Source of the DNA: an uncultured Eubacteriales bacterium
Lineage (GTDB): Bacteria; Bacillota; Clostridia; Oscillospirales; CAG-382
Assembly (NCBI GenBank): GCA_934444485.1
Contig: CAKSCN010000004.1
Location: 1-43,560 of the forward strand
Reading direction: 5' to 3'
Length of the DNA: 43,560 nt
The notes under the pieces were generated by a model. That model worked only from the letters and a program-made list of their open reading frames with translations, had not been told where the DNA came from and searched no databases. The number at the start of each line of letters is the position of its first letter. Position 1 is the stretch's first letter. The position numbers were made by a program, and so were the translations under genes. Shown piece after piece: positions 22,584-30,678 of this stretch.

Positions 22584-23995
22584 ACCGCCGCCACCACCCT
22601 TTCGAGAAGCTTTGCCGCACCGTAAAGAGTGCTTTCCGCAAATTTCGCACCGAAAAGCTGCATACCAATCGGAAGTCCGTTGTCTCCCTTGCCGAACGGG
22701 AACGCCGCAGCCGGAAGACCTGCAAGATTTGCGCTCACCGAGAAAAAGTCGGAGTAATCGTTGAGCGTATTTCCCGACTCATCGCCGTACCTGAACGCCG
22801 TGCGGTTTGTTGCCGGTGCCAGAATGACGCCGTTTTTGCCCGAAAGAAGCTCACCGAGACGGAGCGTGACATTTTGCCGCACATTGAGAGCTTTTTCGTA
22901 AAGGTCTCTTCTCTCTCCGAGAAGGAGAGTGCCGAAGAGAACTCTCGCCTTGACCTCGCCGCCGAACGCTTCGCTCCGCACTTCGTCAACAGACCTTGCA
23001 CCGTCTGCCGCACCGTAACCGTAGCGTATTCCGTCGAAACGCGCGAGATTTGACGACGCCTCGGCACATGAAAGCACGGAGTAAGCGTCAAGACAGTACC
23101 TAAGCTCCGGTATCGAGACGTACTTTACAGTTGCTCCGAGACTGCGGTAAATTTCCGCCGCATTGCCGAAGCACTTTCCGACCGCCGCCTCACTCGGTAC
23201 ACTGAGAAACTCCTCCGGGATATACACCGTGAGATTCTCCGCACCGTCCTCCGACGGCATAATTTCGGCCGGCACGTCAACCGAGGTTGTGTCGTTTGAG
23301 TCCGCTCCGCTTATCGCAGAAAGAACAAGCGCATTGTCCGAGATGTTTTTTGTCACAACCCCCACTCTGTCGAGCGACGACGCAAACGCAACAAGTCCGA
23401 AGCGTGAAACTCTGCCGTAGGTGGGACTCATGCCGACAACACCGCAGTATGACGCCGGCTGACGTATCGAACCGCCCGTGTCGGTGCCGAGCGAAAACGC
23501 ACATTCGCCTGCCGCCACAGCCGCCGCACTTCCGCCCGAGCTTCCTCCGGCACTGCGTTCCCTGTCAAGCGGATTCTTCACCCTGCCGAAATACGAGGTT
23601 TCGGTGCTTATGCCCATTGCAAATTCGTCGAGATTCACTTTGCCGAGCATCACCGCACCCTTATCTTTCAGTCTTGCAACCGCTGTCGCATCGTAATTAG
23701 GAGTGAAATTCTCAAGCATCTTTGAGGCGCACGTTGTCCTCACACCCTTTGTGCAGAGATTATCTTTCACGGAAAACGGTATGCCGTCGAGAGGGTGAAG
23801 CCTTTCTCCGTGAACGAGCCTTTTGTCAGCCTCGGCGGCGCACGAAAGAGCGTATTCCTCGGTCACGGTGATGTAGGTATTGAGTCCGTCCGAATGTATT
23901 CTTTCAAGATATGCCGACGTAAGCTCAGACGACGATATCTCCTTTTTCCCGAGAAGCCGTGAAAGCTCCGTCACGGACATTTCCGTAAGCTCCAT
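22580..23995 (-). CDS. gatA: Asp-tRNA(Asn)/Glu-tRNA(Gln) amidotransferase subunit A
   Basis: This 471-residue amidase-signature protein shows PFSVKDNLCTKGVRTTCASK with the catalytic lysine, then GSSGGSAAAVAAGECAFSLG and TDTGGSIRQPASYCGVVG with the Ser-cisSer-Lys triad region. The C-terminal NLAGLPAAAFPFG is also present. GatA hydrolyses glutamine and channels ammonia to GatB. Its start codon follows the gatC stop with no gap, and its stop overlaps gatB. All catalytic elements are intact. Confidence 0.97.
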   Translation of the reverse strand: MELTEMSVTELSRLLGKKEISSSELTSAYLERIHSDGLNTYITVTEEYALSCAAEADKRLVHGERLHPLDGIPFSVKDNLCTKGVRTTCASKMLENFTPNYDATAVARLKDKGAVMLGKVNLDEFAMGISTETSYFGRVKNPLDRERSAGGSSGGSAAAVAAGECAFSLGTDTGGSIRQPASYCGVVGMSPTYGRVSRFGLVAFASSLDRVGVVTKNISDNALVLSAISGADSNDTTSVDVPAEIMPSEDGAENLTVYIPEEFLSVPSEAAVGKCFGNAAEIYRSLGATVKYVSIPELRYCLDAYSVLSCAEASSNLARFDGIRYGYGAADGARSVDEVRSEAFGGEVKARVLFGTLLLGERRDLYEKALNVRQNVTLRLGELLSGKNGVILAPATNRTAFRYGDESGNTLNDYSDFFSVSANLAGLPAAAFPFGKGDNGLPIGMQLFGAKFAESTLYGAAKLLERVVAAV

Positions 23996-24277
23996 TTACT
24001 TTCCCTCCATTACCTGCGCCGCCTTGATGCGAAGCGGTTTGTCGGATACCGCACCGAAACGGCAAAGCGGAATATCGTCACGAAGAACCGCCGAGCTTCG
24101 CTGTACCGTTGCACCGCCGTCCGCAGTGTCATACTCAAGCAGCTCTTCGCCGGCACTCACCTTTTTTGCGAGTCTTGCCGTGAGCCTTTTGACGTCGCTG
24201 TCCGTCGCCGCAATGTGAGCTTTTTTCAGAAGATTTTCGGTGTCCTCGATGGAAAAATCCGTTTTTTTCGTTTTCAT
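23996..24277 (-). CDS. gatC: Asp-tRNA(Asn)/Glu-tRNA(Gln) amidotransferase subunit C
   Basis: I chose the ATG at 24275-24277 because AAAGGA lies upstream; eight open codons before it lack a ribosome site. The 93-residue protein is short and divergent. After an N-terminal helix region (SIEDTENLLKKAHIAATDSD) it ends in the GatC-typical LRDDIPLCRFG...ALRIKAAQVMEGK-like tail, where family members have LRED and the phrase KVPxVxE. Its function is to stabilise GatA-GatB. The assignment relies on size and on position directly before gatA and gatB. Confidence 0.85.
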   Translation of the reverse strand: MKTKKTDFSIEDTENLLKKAHIAATDSDVKRLTARLAKKVSAGEELLEYDTADGGATVQRSSAVLRDDIPLCRFGAVSDKPLRIKAAQVMEGK

Positions 24278-24376
24278 GGCAGTTATCCTTTCGGAATTCA
24301 ATGTAAAATGGGAGCATCAGGTATATTGTGACACTCCCGTATATTTTTATTAGCGAGAAGACTTTTATCAGTGCCG

Positions 24377-25390
24377 TCAGTTTCTGCTTCTCGATATGTT
24401 GCGCACGCCCTCGGGGATAACCGGTATGTTGTCGAGAGAACGTCCCGTACCCTCAACCACGCACATCTGGGGATTCTCGGCGACGACGGTTTTTATCCCC
24501 GTCACTCTCTCGATTATCTGCGAAAGTCCCTTAAGCTTTGCCGAGCCGCCCGTGAGAACTATGCCTGCGGACGCAATATCGGACACAAGAGCCGGGGGAG
24601 TCGCCTCGATAACACGGCAGATTGCATCGACTATAGCCGCTATCGGTTCGTCCATCGCCTCAATAAGCTCGCCCGTCGTGAGTACCGCCTTTTTGGGAAG
24701 TCCCTCGATGAGACAGCGACCCTTAACCTCGAACGAGTTGTTTTCATCCGTGCGCACGAGAGAACCGTACTTTACCTTTATCGCCTCAGCCGTCGTCTCG
24801 CCTATGAGAATGTTGTACTTGCGACGAATGTACTTTACTATGGCGTCGTCTATCTTGTTTCCGGCAACCTTTATCGAGCGTGATACAACGGCGTTTCCGA
24901 GGGAAATTACCGCAATGTCGGTCGTGCCGCCGCCAATGTCAACCACCATGTTGCCCATGGGACGGGAAACGTCGAGTCCCGCACCTATCGCAGCCGCAAG
25001 AGGCTCTTCTATAAGGTACGCTTTCTTCGCACCGGCACGGAGAGTCGCCTCGCACACCGCTCTTTCCTCAACTTCGTTTATTCCTCCCGGAACGCATACA
25101 AGAACCTTCGGCTTGAAAAAGGTCTGACCGACGGTCTTTTTGAGCAGATATTTTATCATTTGAAGCGTCATGTCATAGTGAGCGATAACGCCGTCCTTCA
25201 TCGGATGCACCGCCGCAAGACCTGCAGGCGTTCTGCCGAGAAGCTGCTGCGCCTCTCTTCCGACCTTCACGACCTTGCCGCTGTTCACCTCAACCACGAC
25301 TACCGACGGCTCGGAAAGAACAACACCCTTGCCCTTGAGGTACACGAGAACCGTCGAAGTGCCGAGGTCTATCGCTATATCGTTAGCCAT
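24377..25390 (-). CDS. mreB: Rod-shape determining protein MreB/Mbl
   Basis: The 337-residue actin-like protein has the ATPase phosphate loops IAIDLGTSTVLVYLKGKGVV and VVDIGGGTTDIAVISLG, the central VCVPGGINEVEERAV, and adenosine-binding IVLTGGSAKLKGL. It polymerises under the membrane and guides the elongation machinery. The first loop has STVLVY where many MreB have ANTLIY, which suggests an Mbl/MreBH-like paralogue. No mreC or mreD lies next to it; the downstream gene is gatC. An AAAAGGAG site precedes the start, and the probable promoter is 120 bases upstream. Confidence 0.94.
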   Translation of the reverse strand: MANDIAIDLGTSTVLVYLKGKGVVLSEPSVVVVEVNSGKVVKVGREAQQLLGRTPAGLAAVHPMKDGVIAHYDMTLQMIKYLLKKTVGQTFFKPKVLVCVPGGINEVEERAVCEATLRAGAKKAYLIEEPLAAAIGAGLDVSRPMGNMVVDIGGGTTDIAVISLGNAVVSRSIKVAGNKIDDAIVKYIRRKYNILIGETTAEAIKVKYGSLVRTDENNSFEVKGRCLIEGLPKKAVLTTGELIEAMDEPIAAIVDAICRVIEATPPALVSDIASAGIVLTGGSAKLKGLSQIIERVTGIKTVVAENPQMCVVEGTGRSLDNIPVIPEGVRNISRSRN

Positions 25391-25511
25391 AAGCGTTTGT
25401 TACTCCTTTTATAAAAATACACCGTGCCGAATAATACAGTCTCTTTCAAAATGCGGCGCCTGTGAATACGTCACGGCACATTTTGCGGCACCTTATAAAT
25501 ATACGGCAAAC

Positions 25512-25541
25512 ATTATATACCCTTGCGGTACACCATTGCAA
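25512..25541 (-). promoter_or_regulatory. Probable promoter of mreB with a long leader
   Basis: On the minus strand, TTGCAA (25541-25536), an 18-base spacer and TATAAT (25517-25512). The expected leader is about 115 bases. Confidence 0.6.
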
Positions 25542-25584
25542 CACGCATTTTTTAAAGATTCTGCAACTTTTTTTGACGTAAAGC

Positions 25585-26205
25585 TCATCTTCCGGCAAAG
25601 GCGAATAAAACAACGCTTTCCGCACCGCATGAGTGAAGTGCTTTCGCCGCAGAGAGAAGAGAGCTTCCGGTCGTCGTGACATCGTCGATAATTATCACGT
25701 TTTTCGGGACGGAGCCGACCTTAGCCGTAAATATGCCGCTCACGTTCTCCGCTCTTTCGGCGGCGCCGAGATTTTTCTGCTCGAGAGTGAACGGCTTTCT
25801 CGAAAGAAGCTTTGCAAAGGGTAAGCCGAGTTCGTGCGCCGCCGTGCGTGCAAGCATCTCCGACTGATCAACTCCCTCGGACAGTCTGTTTGAGAGCCGT
25901 CTCGGAAGATAGGTCAGAGTGTACTTGTCCGCATTTGGAAGCCGTGAGCGCAGAGACTCCGCACAAAGATGCGCCGCAAAGGCGAAAAGCTCCCTGTTTC
26001 TCGTCCGCTTCATAGCAAATACAATCTTCTTCACCTCGTCCGAGCGGTAGGGAATGACGTACAATGCCCCGTTCTCACTCACACCGCCGCAAAACTCGGA
26101 GAGTATCTTCCTCTCACATTCGCCGCAGAGACAGCCGCCCGAGATTATCTCACCGCAGACCGTACACATATGCGGATATATAAGGTCAATAAAAGTGCTT
26201 TTCAT
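25585..26205 (-). CDS. comFC: ComFC-type phosphoribosyltransferase-fold protein
   Basis: I chose the ATG at 26203-26205 (MKSTFIDLIYPHMCTVCGE), the standard ComF start; 43 open codons upstream overlap the kinase gene. The 206-residue protein has an N-terminal zinc-ribbon with CTVC and CLCGEC. A phosphoribosyltransferase fold follows, with YLPRRLSNRLSEGVDQSEML, LSRKPFTLEQKNLGAAER and the PRPP-loop VIIIDDVTTTGSS. ComFC is needed for DNA uptake in naturally competent species and is widespread elsewhere. No other competence gene is visible here. It is the last gene of a four-gene minus-strand cluster. Confidence 0.92.
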   Translation of the reverse strand: MKSTFIDLIYPHMCTVCGEIISGGCLCGECERKILSEFCGGVSENGALYVIPYRSDEVKKIVFAMKRTRNRELFAFAAHLCAESLRSRLPNADKYTLTYLPRRLSNRLSEGVDQSEMLARTAAHELGLPFAKLLSRKPFTLEQKNLGAAERAENVSGIFTAKVGSVPKNVIIIDDVTTTGSSLLSAAKALHSCGAESVVLFAFAGR

Positions 26206-26233
26206 GTTCGTCACCGTAAAGACCGACGCACTC

Positions 26234-27142
26234 TCACTTTGCGGCAGGGAGAGAAACCGTAAAGCGGCACCACTTCCCCTCTTCCGATTCGACCGAAACA
26301 GAGCCGCCGCACCCTTCGACGGTGCTCTTGACAATGTAAAGACCGAGACCGGCGCCGCTCGAGTCGAGTCCCTTGGACGGATCGGCTTTGTAGAACCTGT
26401 CGAAAACGTGAGGCAGATCCTCCGCCGAAATGCCCTTTCCGGTGTTGTATACCGATACCTCGATTTTTTCGCCGACAGGCTTTACGGAAACGCAGAGCTT
26501 TCCGCCCTCGTCGGAGAACTTCACGGCGTTGTCGCAGAGATTGTATATCACACGGTGAACGGCGTCGCTGTCGGCATACGCAAACGCACTCTCGGGAGCG
26601 TCGAAGCTTACGTCGAGCTTCTTTCCGTCAATCTTGCTCTCGAGTGAGATGAGAACAAGCCGTGCCGTTTCGCAGACGTCGAATTTTGCGGCGGTGTATA
26701 TTTTCGTCCCGGCTTCTATGCGTGCAACCTCGAGAAGCGTTTCGACAAGCCGACCCATGCGTTTTGACTCTGCTGAGATAACGCCGATGTAGTGGTCACG
26801 TTTCTCGGGCGGTATTGTTCCGTCGAGCATACCCTCCGCAAAGCCGGAAATGCAGGTCGCCGGAGTGCGCAGATCGTGCGCCACCGTGTTTAAAAACGTG
26901 CTTTGCTTCTTTTCATGCTCGCACAGCGACTCTGCCGTTTTGTTGAATTCCTCTTCGACCGAGCCGACCTTTGCACAGTCTATACGCACACCGTCCGCTC
27001 CCTTTTCGGCAAGCTCGCCCAGCGCCTTTTTGAGCGCCTTTTCCGACTGCCTGCGCTTTCGTGATAAAACATATGCCGACGCCGCCGCACCCAAAAGCGC
27101 AAACGCCGCCGCACGAAACACCGATTTCGTAAATTCAGACAC
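26234..27142 (-). CDS. Orphan sensor histidine kinase
   Basis: I chose the GTG at 27140-27142 because GGGGG lies eight bases upstream; the ATG six codons earlier has no ribosome site. The protein is about 302 residues. One membrane helix near residues 8-26 is followed by basic residues and a coiled linker. The H-box FLNTVAHDLRTP (His89) and a complete ATP-binding domain follow, with NLCDNAVKFSDEG (N box), VYNTGKGISAEDLPHVFDRF (G1/F) and GAGLGLYIVKSTV (G2). There is no extracellular sensor and no evident HAMP or PAS domain. No response regulator gene lies in the window. It lies 32 bases after the GNAT gene and 28 before comFC. Confidence 0.93.
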   Translation of the reverse strand: MSEFTKSVFRAAAFALLGAAASAYVLSRKRRQSEKALKKALGELAEKGADGVRIDCAKVGSVEEEFNKTAESLCEHEKKQSTFLNTVAHDLRTPATCISGFAEGMLDGTIPPEKRDHYIGVISAESKRMGRLVETLLEVARIEAGTKIYTAAKFDVCETARLVLISLESKIDGKKLDVSFDAPESAFAYADSDAVHRVIYNLCDNAVKFSDEGGKLCVSVKPVGEKIEVSVYNTGKGISAEDLPHVFDRFYKADPSKGLDSSGAGLGLYIVKSTVEGCGGSVSVESEEGKWCRFTVSLPAAK

Positions 27143-27174
27143 CGTCAAAGCCCCCTTCATGCTTTTGCAAATTA

Positions 27175-27690
27175 TTAAAGTACCTTTTCGTAGGCGACTC
27201 TGTGACGGCCGTTCGCACGCAGATATATAGAGCCGCAGTGAGTAAACCCGTTCTTCTCGAGAGAGCGGCGCATAGGAATATTGCCTCTGTGTGTGTCAAC
27301 ACGGACGGAACCGAGACCGTTCTCCCTTGCGACTTTCTCCGCATATGCGAATATCGCCGACGCCGCACCCGTTCCCCTCGACTCGGGGTCTACCGTTATG
27401 CGGTGAATGGTGAGGTAGCCCTTGCCGTCGGTGAGCCACTTTCCGTCGTATATCTTTTCATAGTCCGGCTCTCCGCCCGTGAGAAGTACGGTAGTGCCGA
27501 TTATTTTGCCGCCGTTTGCAACGACATAGCTTCTGCCCTCGGCAATATCCTCTTCGATAAGCTCACGGTTCGGATATCCGTCCTGCCATTGGTCTATTCC
27601 GAGAAGAGCCATTGTTGCCGACGCTTTTCCGAAAAGCTCCATTACTCTGTCAAGATCTCCCGTCTCGGTTTTTCTGAATGTAAGTTCCAT
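27175..27690 (-). CDS. GNAT-family N-acetyltransferase
   Basis: The 171-residue protein has the GNAT fold: LTFRKTETGDLDRVMELF at the N-terminus, beta strands with SYVVANGGKIIGTTVLLTG, the acetyl-CoA loop HRITVDPESRGTGAASAIF (the R-G-T-G-A signature) and LGSVRVDTHRGNIPMRRSLE with KNGFTHCGSIYL. It transfers an acetyl group from acetyl-CoA to an amine. The acceptor is unknown. It is the second gene of the cluster after the DUF3006-like protein, 14 bases away. Confidence 0.93.
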   Translation of the reverse strand: MELTFRKTETGDLDRVMELFGKASATMALLGIDQWQDGYPNRELIEEDIAEGRSYVVANGGKIIGTTVLLTGGEPDYEKIYDGKWLTDGKGYLTIHRITVDPESRGTGAASAIFAYAEKVARENGLGSVRVDTHRGNIPMRRSLEKNGFTHCGSIYLRANGRHRVAYEKVL

Positions 27691-27704
27691 TTTCGGCTTC
27701 CTCC

Positions 27705-27872
27705 TTATCCGTCGATTATTTCGTATGAAAACATGAAGTACCGAAGCCTTGTGCCGACATCCGTTCCGACGGGCAGAAGCGCCAGCGCGATGAATACCTC
27801 GCCGCCGTCGTCGGAGAGAAGCGTTGCGTAGTCGCCCTCGATTTTCGATACCGTGTAAAATTTTTCTTCCAT
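27705..27872 (-). CDS. DUF3006-like small protein
   Basis: The 55-residue protein (MEEKFYTVSKIEGDYATLLS, then GEVFIALALLPVGTDVGTRL) has the compact beta pattern of DUF3006 proteins: a diagnostic I-E-G-D-x-A near the start and LLP followed by a glycine-rich turn. I chose the ATG at 27870-27872; AAAGG lies 13 bases upstream, so the ribosome site is slightly distant, and a TTG two codons earlier is possible. It is the first gene after a consensus promoter and leads the GNAT-kinase-comFC cluster. The function of this family is unknown. Confidence 0.8.
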   Translation of the reverse strand: MEEKFYTVSKIEGDYATLLSDDGGEVFIALALLPVGTDVGTRLRYFMFSYEIIDG

Positions 27873-27909
27873 GCGCAAACAGCCGCCTTTCAATAATTTA
27901 CCAAATAAC

Positions 27910-27938
27910 AGTATAGCACAACTTTGCGTATTTGTCAA
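27910..27938 (-). promoter_or_regulatory. Sigma-A promoter of the DUF3006-GNAT-kinase-comFC cluster
   Basis: On the minus strand, TTGACA (27938-27933), a 17-base spacer and TATACT (27915-27910). It stands back to back with the promoter at 27948-27976. Confidence 0.87.
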
Positions 27939-27947
27939 TCTTTCGCC

Positions 27948-27976
27948 TTGACAATTCGGCGCAAATGTGATAAAAT
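27948..27976 (+). promoter_or_regulatory. Sigma-A promoter of the DUF896 gene
   Basis: TTGACA (27948-27953), a 17-base spacer and TAAAAT (27971-27976). The two divergent -35 elements are nine bases apart. Confidence 0.85.
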
Positions 27977-28010
27977 ACACCCAAACGCAAGAAAAGTAAG
28001 GTGCATGACC

Positions 28011-28220
28011 ATGGAACAAAAGAAAATAGACAGAATAAACGAGCTTTCAAAGAAGCACAAGTCCGAGGGACTTACCGATGAAGAGGCGGCGGAAAGAAAG
28101 TCGCTTCACCGTGAGTACATTGAGGAGTTCAGAAACCATATGGGCGGCATACTCGAGAATACCTATATTCAGCGTCCCGACGGAACAAAGGAAAAGATTC
28201 AAAAGAAAAGCGATAAATGA
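28011..28220 (+). CDS. DUF896-family small protein (YnzC-like)
   Basis: The 69-residue protein starts MEQKKIDRINELSKKHKSEG and continues LTDEEAAERKSLHREYIEEF with the invariant R-x-H-M-G-G-x-L-E region. This is the DUF896/YnzC signature, a small helical hairpin protein. I chose the ATG at 28011 over the one six bases earlier because GTAAGG is then nine bases away. In Bacillus relatives it is linked to the SOS regulon, but no LexA site is evident here. Its role is unknown. It has its own promoter and terminator. Confidence 0.9.
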   Translation: MEQKKIDRINELSKKHKSEGLTDEEAAERKSLHREYIEEFRNHMGGILENTYIQRPDGTKEKIQKKSDK

Positions 28221-28227
28221 CGGAAAA

Positions 28228-28266
28228 CCGAGGAGACCTTTACGGAAACCTCGGCATTGCTTTTTT
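28228..28266 (+). terminator. Terminator after the DUF896 gene
   Basis: CCGAGG (28228-28233) pairs with CCTCGG (28249-28254), followed by CATTGC and six T. It lies just before the convergent ldhA stop. Confidence 0.75.
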
Positions 28267-28285
28267 CGTATAGATTTATTCAAGC

Positions 28286-29317
28286 TCAAAAACACTTCTT
28301 GAGTCTCTCTTTTTTGCAGCTCTCGGTTTTTCCGCAGCGGTAGCAAAGCTCGTTTTCGCTCACGCCGTCCTTTTCAAAGGCAACAAGGTTCTCGACCGTG
28401 GTCTTTGCGATGTTCCCGAGAGCCTCCTCCGTGAGAAACGCCTGATGCGACGTCACGATAACGTTCGGCATCGAAATGAGCCTTGCGAGAGTGTCGTCCT
28501 CGATGATGTGACCGGAAAAATCCTCGAAGAATACGTCCGATTCCTCCTCGTATACGTCAAGGCACGCAGCACCCACCTTTCTCGCCTTTATTCCGGCAAG
28601 AAGAGCCTCCGCATCGATGAGTGCGCCTCTCGAGGTGTTGATGAGGAAAACGCCTTTCTTCATCTTTTCTATCGACTTTTCGTCAACCATGTGGTACGAC
28701 TCGTCGTTGAGAGGGCAGTGGAGCGAGATTATGTCGCTGTCCGCAAACAGCTTGTCGAGACTTACATACTCAATCCCCGCATCCTTTGCCGGGTATTTGT
28801 CGTAAGCGATGACATTCATTCCGAAGCCTCGGCAGATGTCGATGAACACACGACCGATACGTCCCGTGCCGACCACTCCCACCGTCTTTCCGTGAAGGTC
28901 GAAGCCCGTGAGTCCGTTCAAACTGAAGTTGAAGTCCCTCGTTCTGATATACGCCTTGTGAATGCGGCGCAGAGACGTCAAAAGCATTGCCATGGCGTGT
29001 TCGGCGACTGCATACGGAGAGTACGCCGGTACGTGCATGACGTGTATCTTGCCGAAAGCGTGCCTTACATCGACGTTGTTGTAGCCCGCACAGCGAAGAG
29101 CGATTATTTTTACCCCTGCGGCGTACAGCTTGTCTATTACCTCGGCGTTTGCCGTGTCGTTTACGAAAATGCACACTCCGTCGTAGCCTTCGGCGAGGTC
29201 GGCGGTGTCCTCGTTGAGCTTTGCCTCAAAGAATTTGAACTTTATTCCGTTTTCTTCGCCGTACTTTTCAAACGACGGTCTGTCATACGGCTTTGTGTCG
29301 AAAAATGCTATCTTCAT
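28286..29317 (-). CDS. ldhA: D-lactate dehydrogenase
   Basis: The 343-residue protein is a D-2-hydroxyacid dehydrogenase: ALRCAGYNNVDVRHAFGKIH, the NAD loop VGVVGTGRIGRVFIDICRGFG with YDKYP, the catalytic Arg in INTSRGALIDAEAL, the Glu in LDVYEEESDVFFEDFSGH and the His in VTSHQAFLTEEAL. The DxFFEDxS pattern is specific to fermentative D-LDH, which reduces pyruvate to D-lactate and regenerates NAD+. The C-terminus carries a cysteine-rich tail (LCYRCGKTESCKKERLKKCF) not needed for the fold. It is a single gene with a T-rich spacer downstream. Confidence 0.95.
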   Translation of the reverse strand: MKIAFFDTKPYDRPSFEKYGEENGIKFKFFEAKLNEDTADLAEGYDGVCIFVNDTANAEVIDKLYAAGVKIIALRCAGYNNVDVRHAFGKIHVMHVPAYSPYAVAEHAMAMLLTSLRRIHKAYIRTRDFNFSLNGLTGFDLHGKTVGVVGTGRIGRVFIDICRGFGMNVIAYDKYPAKDAGIEYVSLDKLFADSDIISLHCPLNDESYHMVDEKSIEKMKKGVFLINTSRGALIDAEALLAGIKARKVGAACLDVYEEESDVFFEDFSGHIIEDDTLARLISMPNVIVTSHQAFLTEEALGNIAKTTVENLVAFEKDGVSENELCYRCGKTESCKKERLKKCF

Positions 29318-29466
29318 GTATCGATTACTTCCCTCTGCTTTTTTTGATTATTTTTCCGCAAAGGACGGCACTTTATTCAAATTGCGGTTTGTTGCAAAAA
29401 GTTTCGTTTTTCCGGGCGAAGCCCGGTTTAGATTAAACTCGAAAAAATCGCAGACATGTGCTGCTA

Positions 29467-29580
29467 TTTTTTCACCTATAGATTCGCAAGCGCAGAGAAA
29501 GTGAACAAGGTTCACGCCTCAAGCTTGGCGCAAGCGAACGAATCTGCTCCGAGTCGTAAAACGGAGTTTTGCGACTCGAA
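29467..29580 (-). repeat. Dispersed structured intergenic repeat, copy B
   Basis: Reading the minus strand, this stretch matches copy A (1002-1111), most closely over CTTGAGGCGTGAACCTTGTT and on through AATCTATAGGTGAAAAAA. It carries AGATTCG/CGAATCT and TGAAC/GTTCA inverted repeats and a CTCCG/CGGAG-type stem next to the GDSL stop codon, which it directly follows. The gap 29318-29580 otherwise holds no gene. Confidence 0.7.
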
Positions 29581-30393
29581 TTAAATGTCAACCGTGTTTT
29601 TCATCGGTTTTCCGATAAAGCTTACCTGATTGAAATCACGGTAGTTGTGCCGTATAATGTAGTCGATGTAGGACGCAACTATTCTTGCGGTGAGAAGGTA
29701 GCCGCAGGCATTCATATGACCGCCGAGGAAGAAGCGTCTGCGGAACTCTGCGTCGTATGCAGGACCGTATTTCCTTATGTCAAGAACGTAGGTGTTGTCG
29801 TAGTAGTCCGCAAAATCGTAGAGAAGCTTGCGCATTGCGTCCTTCTTTGCTTCGTTTTCGGGAGTAACTTCGGCACGGTCGTGTTTGGGAGTCGTCATGA
29901 GGAAAAACTTTGCGTCGGGCTGAATTTCCTTGTAGCGTGCGATTATGTGCGCATACTGACCGGCAAAGGTCGGCTTGTTCTTTCTGTAGTCCTCGGGGCA
30001 GATGTCGTCAATCGAGCCGACGGGGAGAGTGCTTCTTTCGTTGAGGTCGTTTACGCCGAGTGCGATTATATACGCCTCGCACTTAAGCTCGGGATTCCAG
30101 AAACCCTTTTCCTCGGCGAAGGAGGTGATGTATTCCCTTGCGCTCATTCCGCCTCTCGAGAAGTTTCTCACATTGCAGCCTGCCATTCTTGCAAGATACT
30201 GTCCCCACGAGTACTCGAACATATCGTGATAGCCTCTGTTGCCGTCCGCATTCGTGCTCTCGAATTCACCCGAGGAAAGGCTGTCGCCCACGCACGCAAT
30301 GTTTCTGAATATTCCCACAAAGCCTCCGTCGGTGACCATGCGGTCAAGGGGCTTTTCGTTGATGTCTGCGTCGGTAAAATCTTCGATTCTCAT
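29581..30393 (-). CDS. SGNH/GDSL-family hydrolase
   Basis: I chose the ATG at 30391-30393 (MRIEDFTDADINEKPLDRMV) because GAGGTGA lies upstream; the frame is open 18 codons further without a ribosome site. The 270-residue protein shows the SGNH blocks: nucleophile Ser in ACVGDSLSSGEFES, Gly in FSRGGMSAREY, Asn in IIALGVNDLNE and the catalytic His in FLGGHMNACGYLL. There is no signal peptide. The family deacylates carbohydrates or lipids, and this subgroup is seen in gut Clostridia near sugar-degradation genes. The substrate is unknown. It is monocistronic with a good promoter. Confidence 0.9.
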   Translation of the reverse strand: MRIEDFTDADINEKPLDRMVTDGGFVGIFRNIACVGDSLSSGEFESTNADGNRGYHDMFEYSWGQYLARMAGCNVRNFSRGGMSAREYITSFAEEKGFWNPELKCEAYIIALGVNDLNERSTLPVGSIDDICPEDYRKNKPTFAGQYAHIIARYKEIQPDAKFFLMTTPKHDRAEVTPENEAKKDAMRKLLYDFADYYDNTYVLDIRKYGPAYDAEFRRRFFLGGHMNACGYLLTARIVASYIDYIIRHNYRDFNQVSFIGKPMKNTVDI

Positions 30394-30437
30394 TTTTGTC
30401 ACCTCATTGGTTGTTTTTAATGTAAAACATCGCTTTG

Positions 30438-30466
30438 AGTTTACCACATTTTTACTCCTTTTTCAA
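30438..30466 (-). promoter_or_regulatory. Promoter of the SGNH hydrolase gene
   Basis: On the minus strand, TTGAAA (30466-30461), a 17-base spacer and TAAACT (30443-30438), 45 bases before the start codon. Confidence 0.75.
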
Positions 30467-30637
30467 TTGTAATTTTAGACAAAATTGTTACGTTTGTTTT
30501 GGTTAATTTGCGAAAAAATGACTTTGCCGTACTTGACAGCGTTCTCCTCCTGTTCTTCTCGCATAAATAATAACGCCGAATTTATACGCACGTCACAATT
30601 TGCTGTTACAATATAGCCGTATAATTGTAAGCACGGT

Positions 30638-30666
30638 TCACGTCGCTTTCCGTCGGAAAAACGTGA
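30638..30666 (+). promoter_or_regulatory. Leader hairpin directly before the vanY-like ribosome site
   Basis: TCACGT (30638-30643) pairs with ACGTGA (30661-30666), with an inner TTTCCG/CGGAAA stem. A TATAAT (30620-30625) lies just upstream, so the hairpin would form the very 5' end of the mRNA. The GAGGTGG ribosome site follows immediately. It may stabilise the mRNA or control translation. Confidence 0.5.
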
Positions 30667-30678
30667 TGAGGTGGTAAT

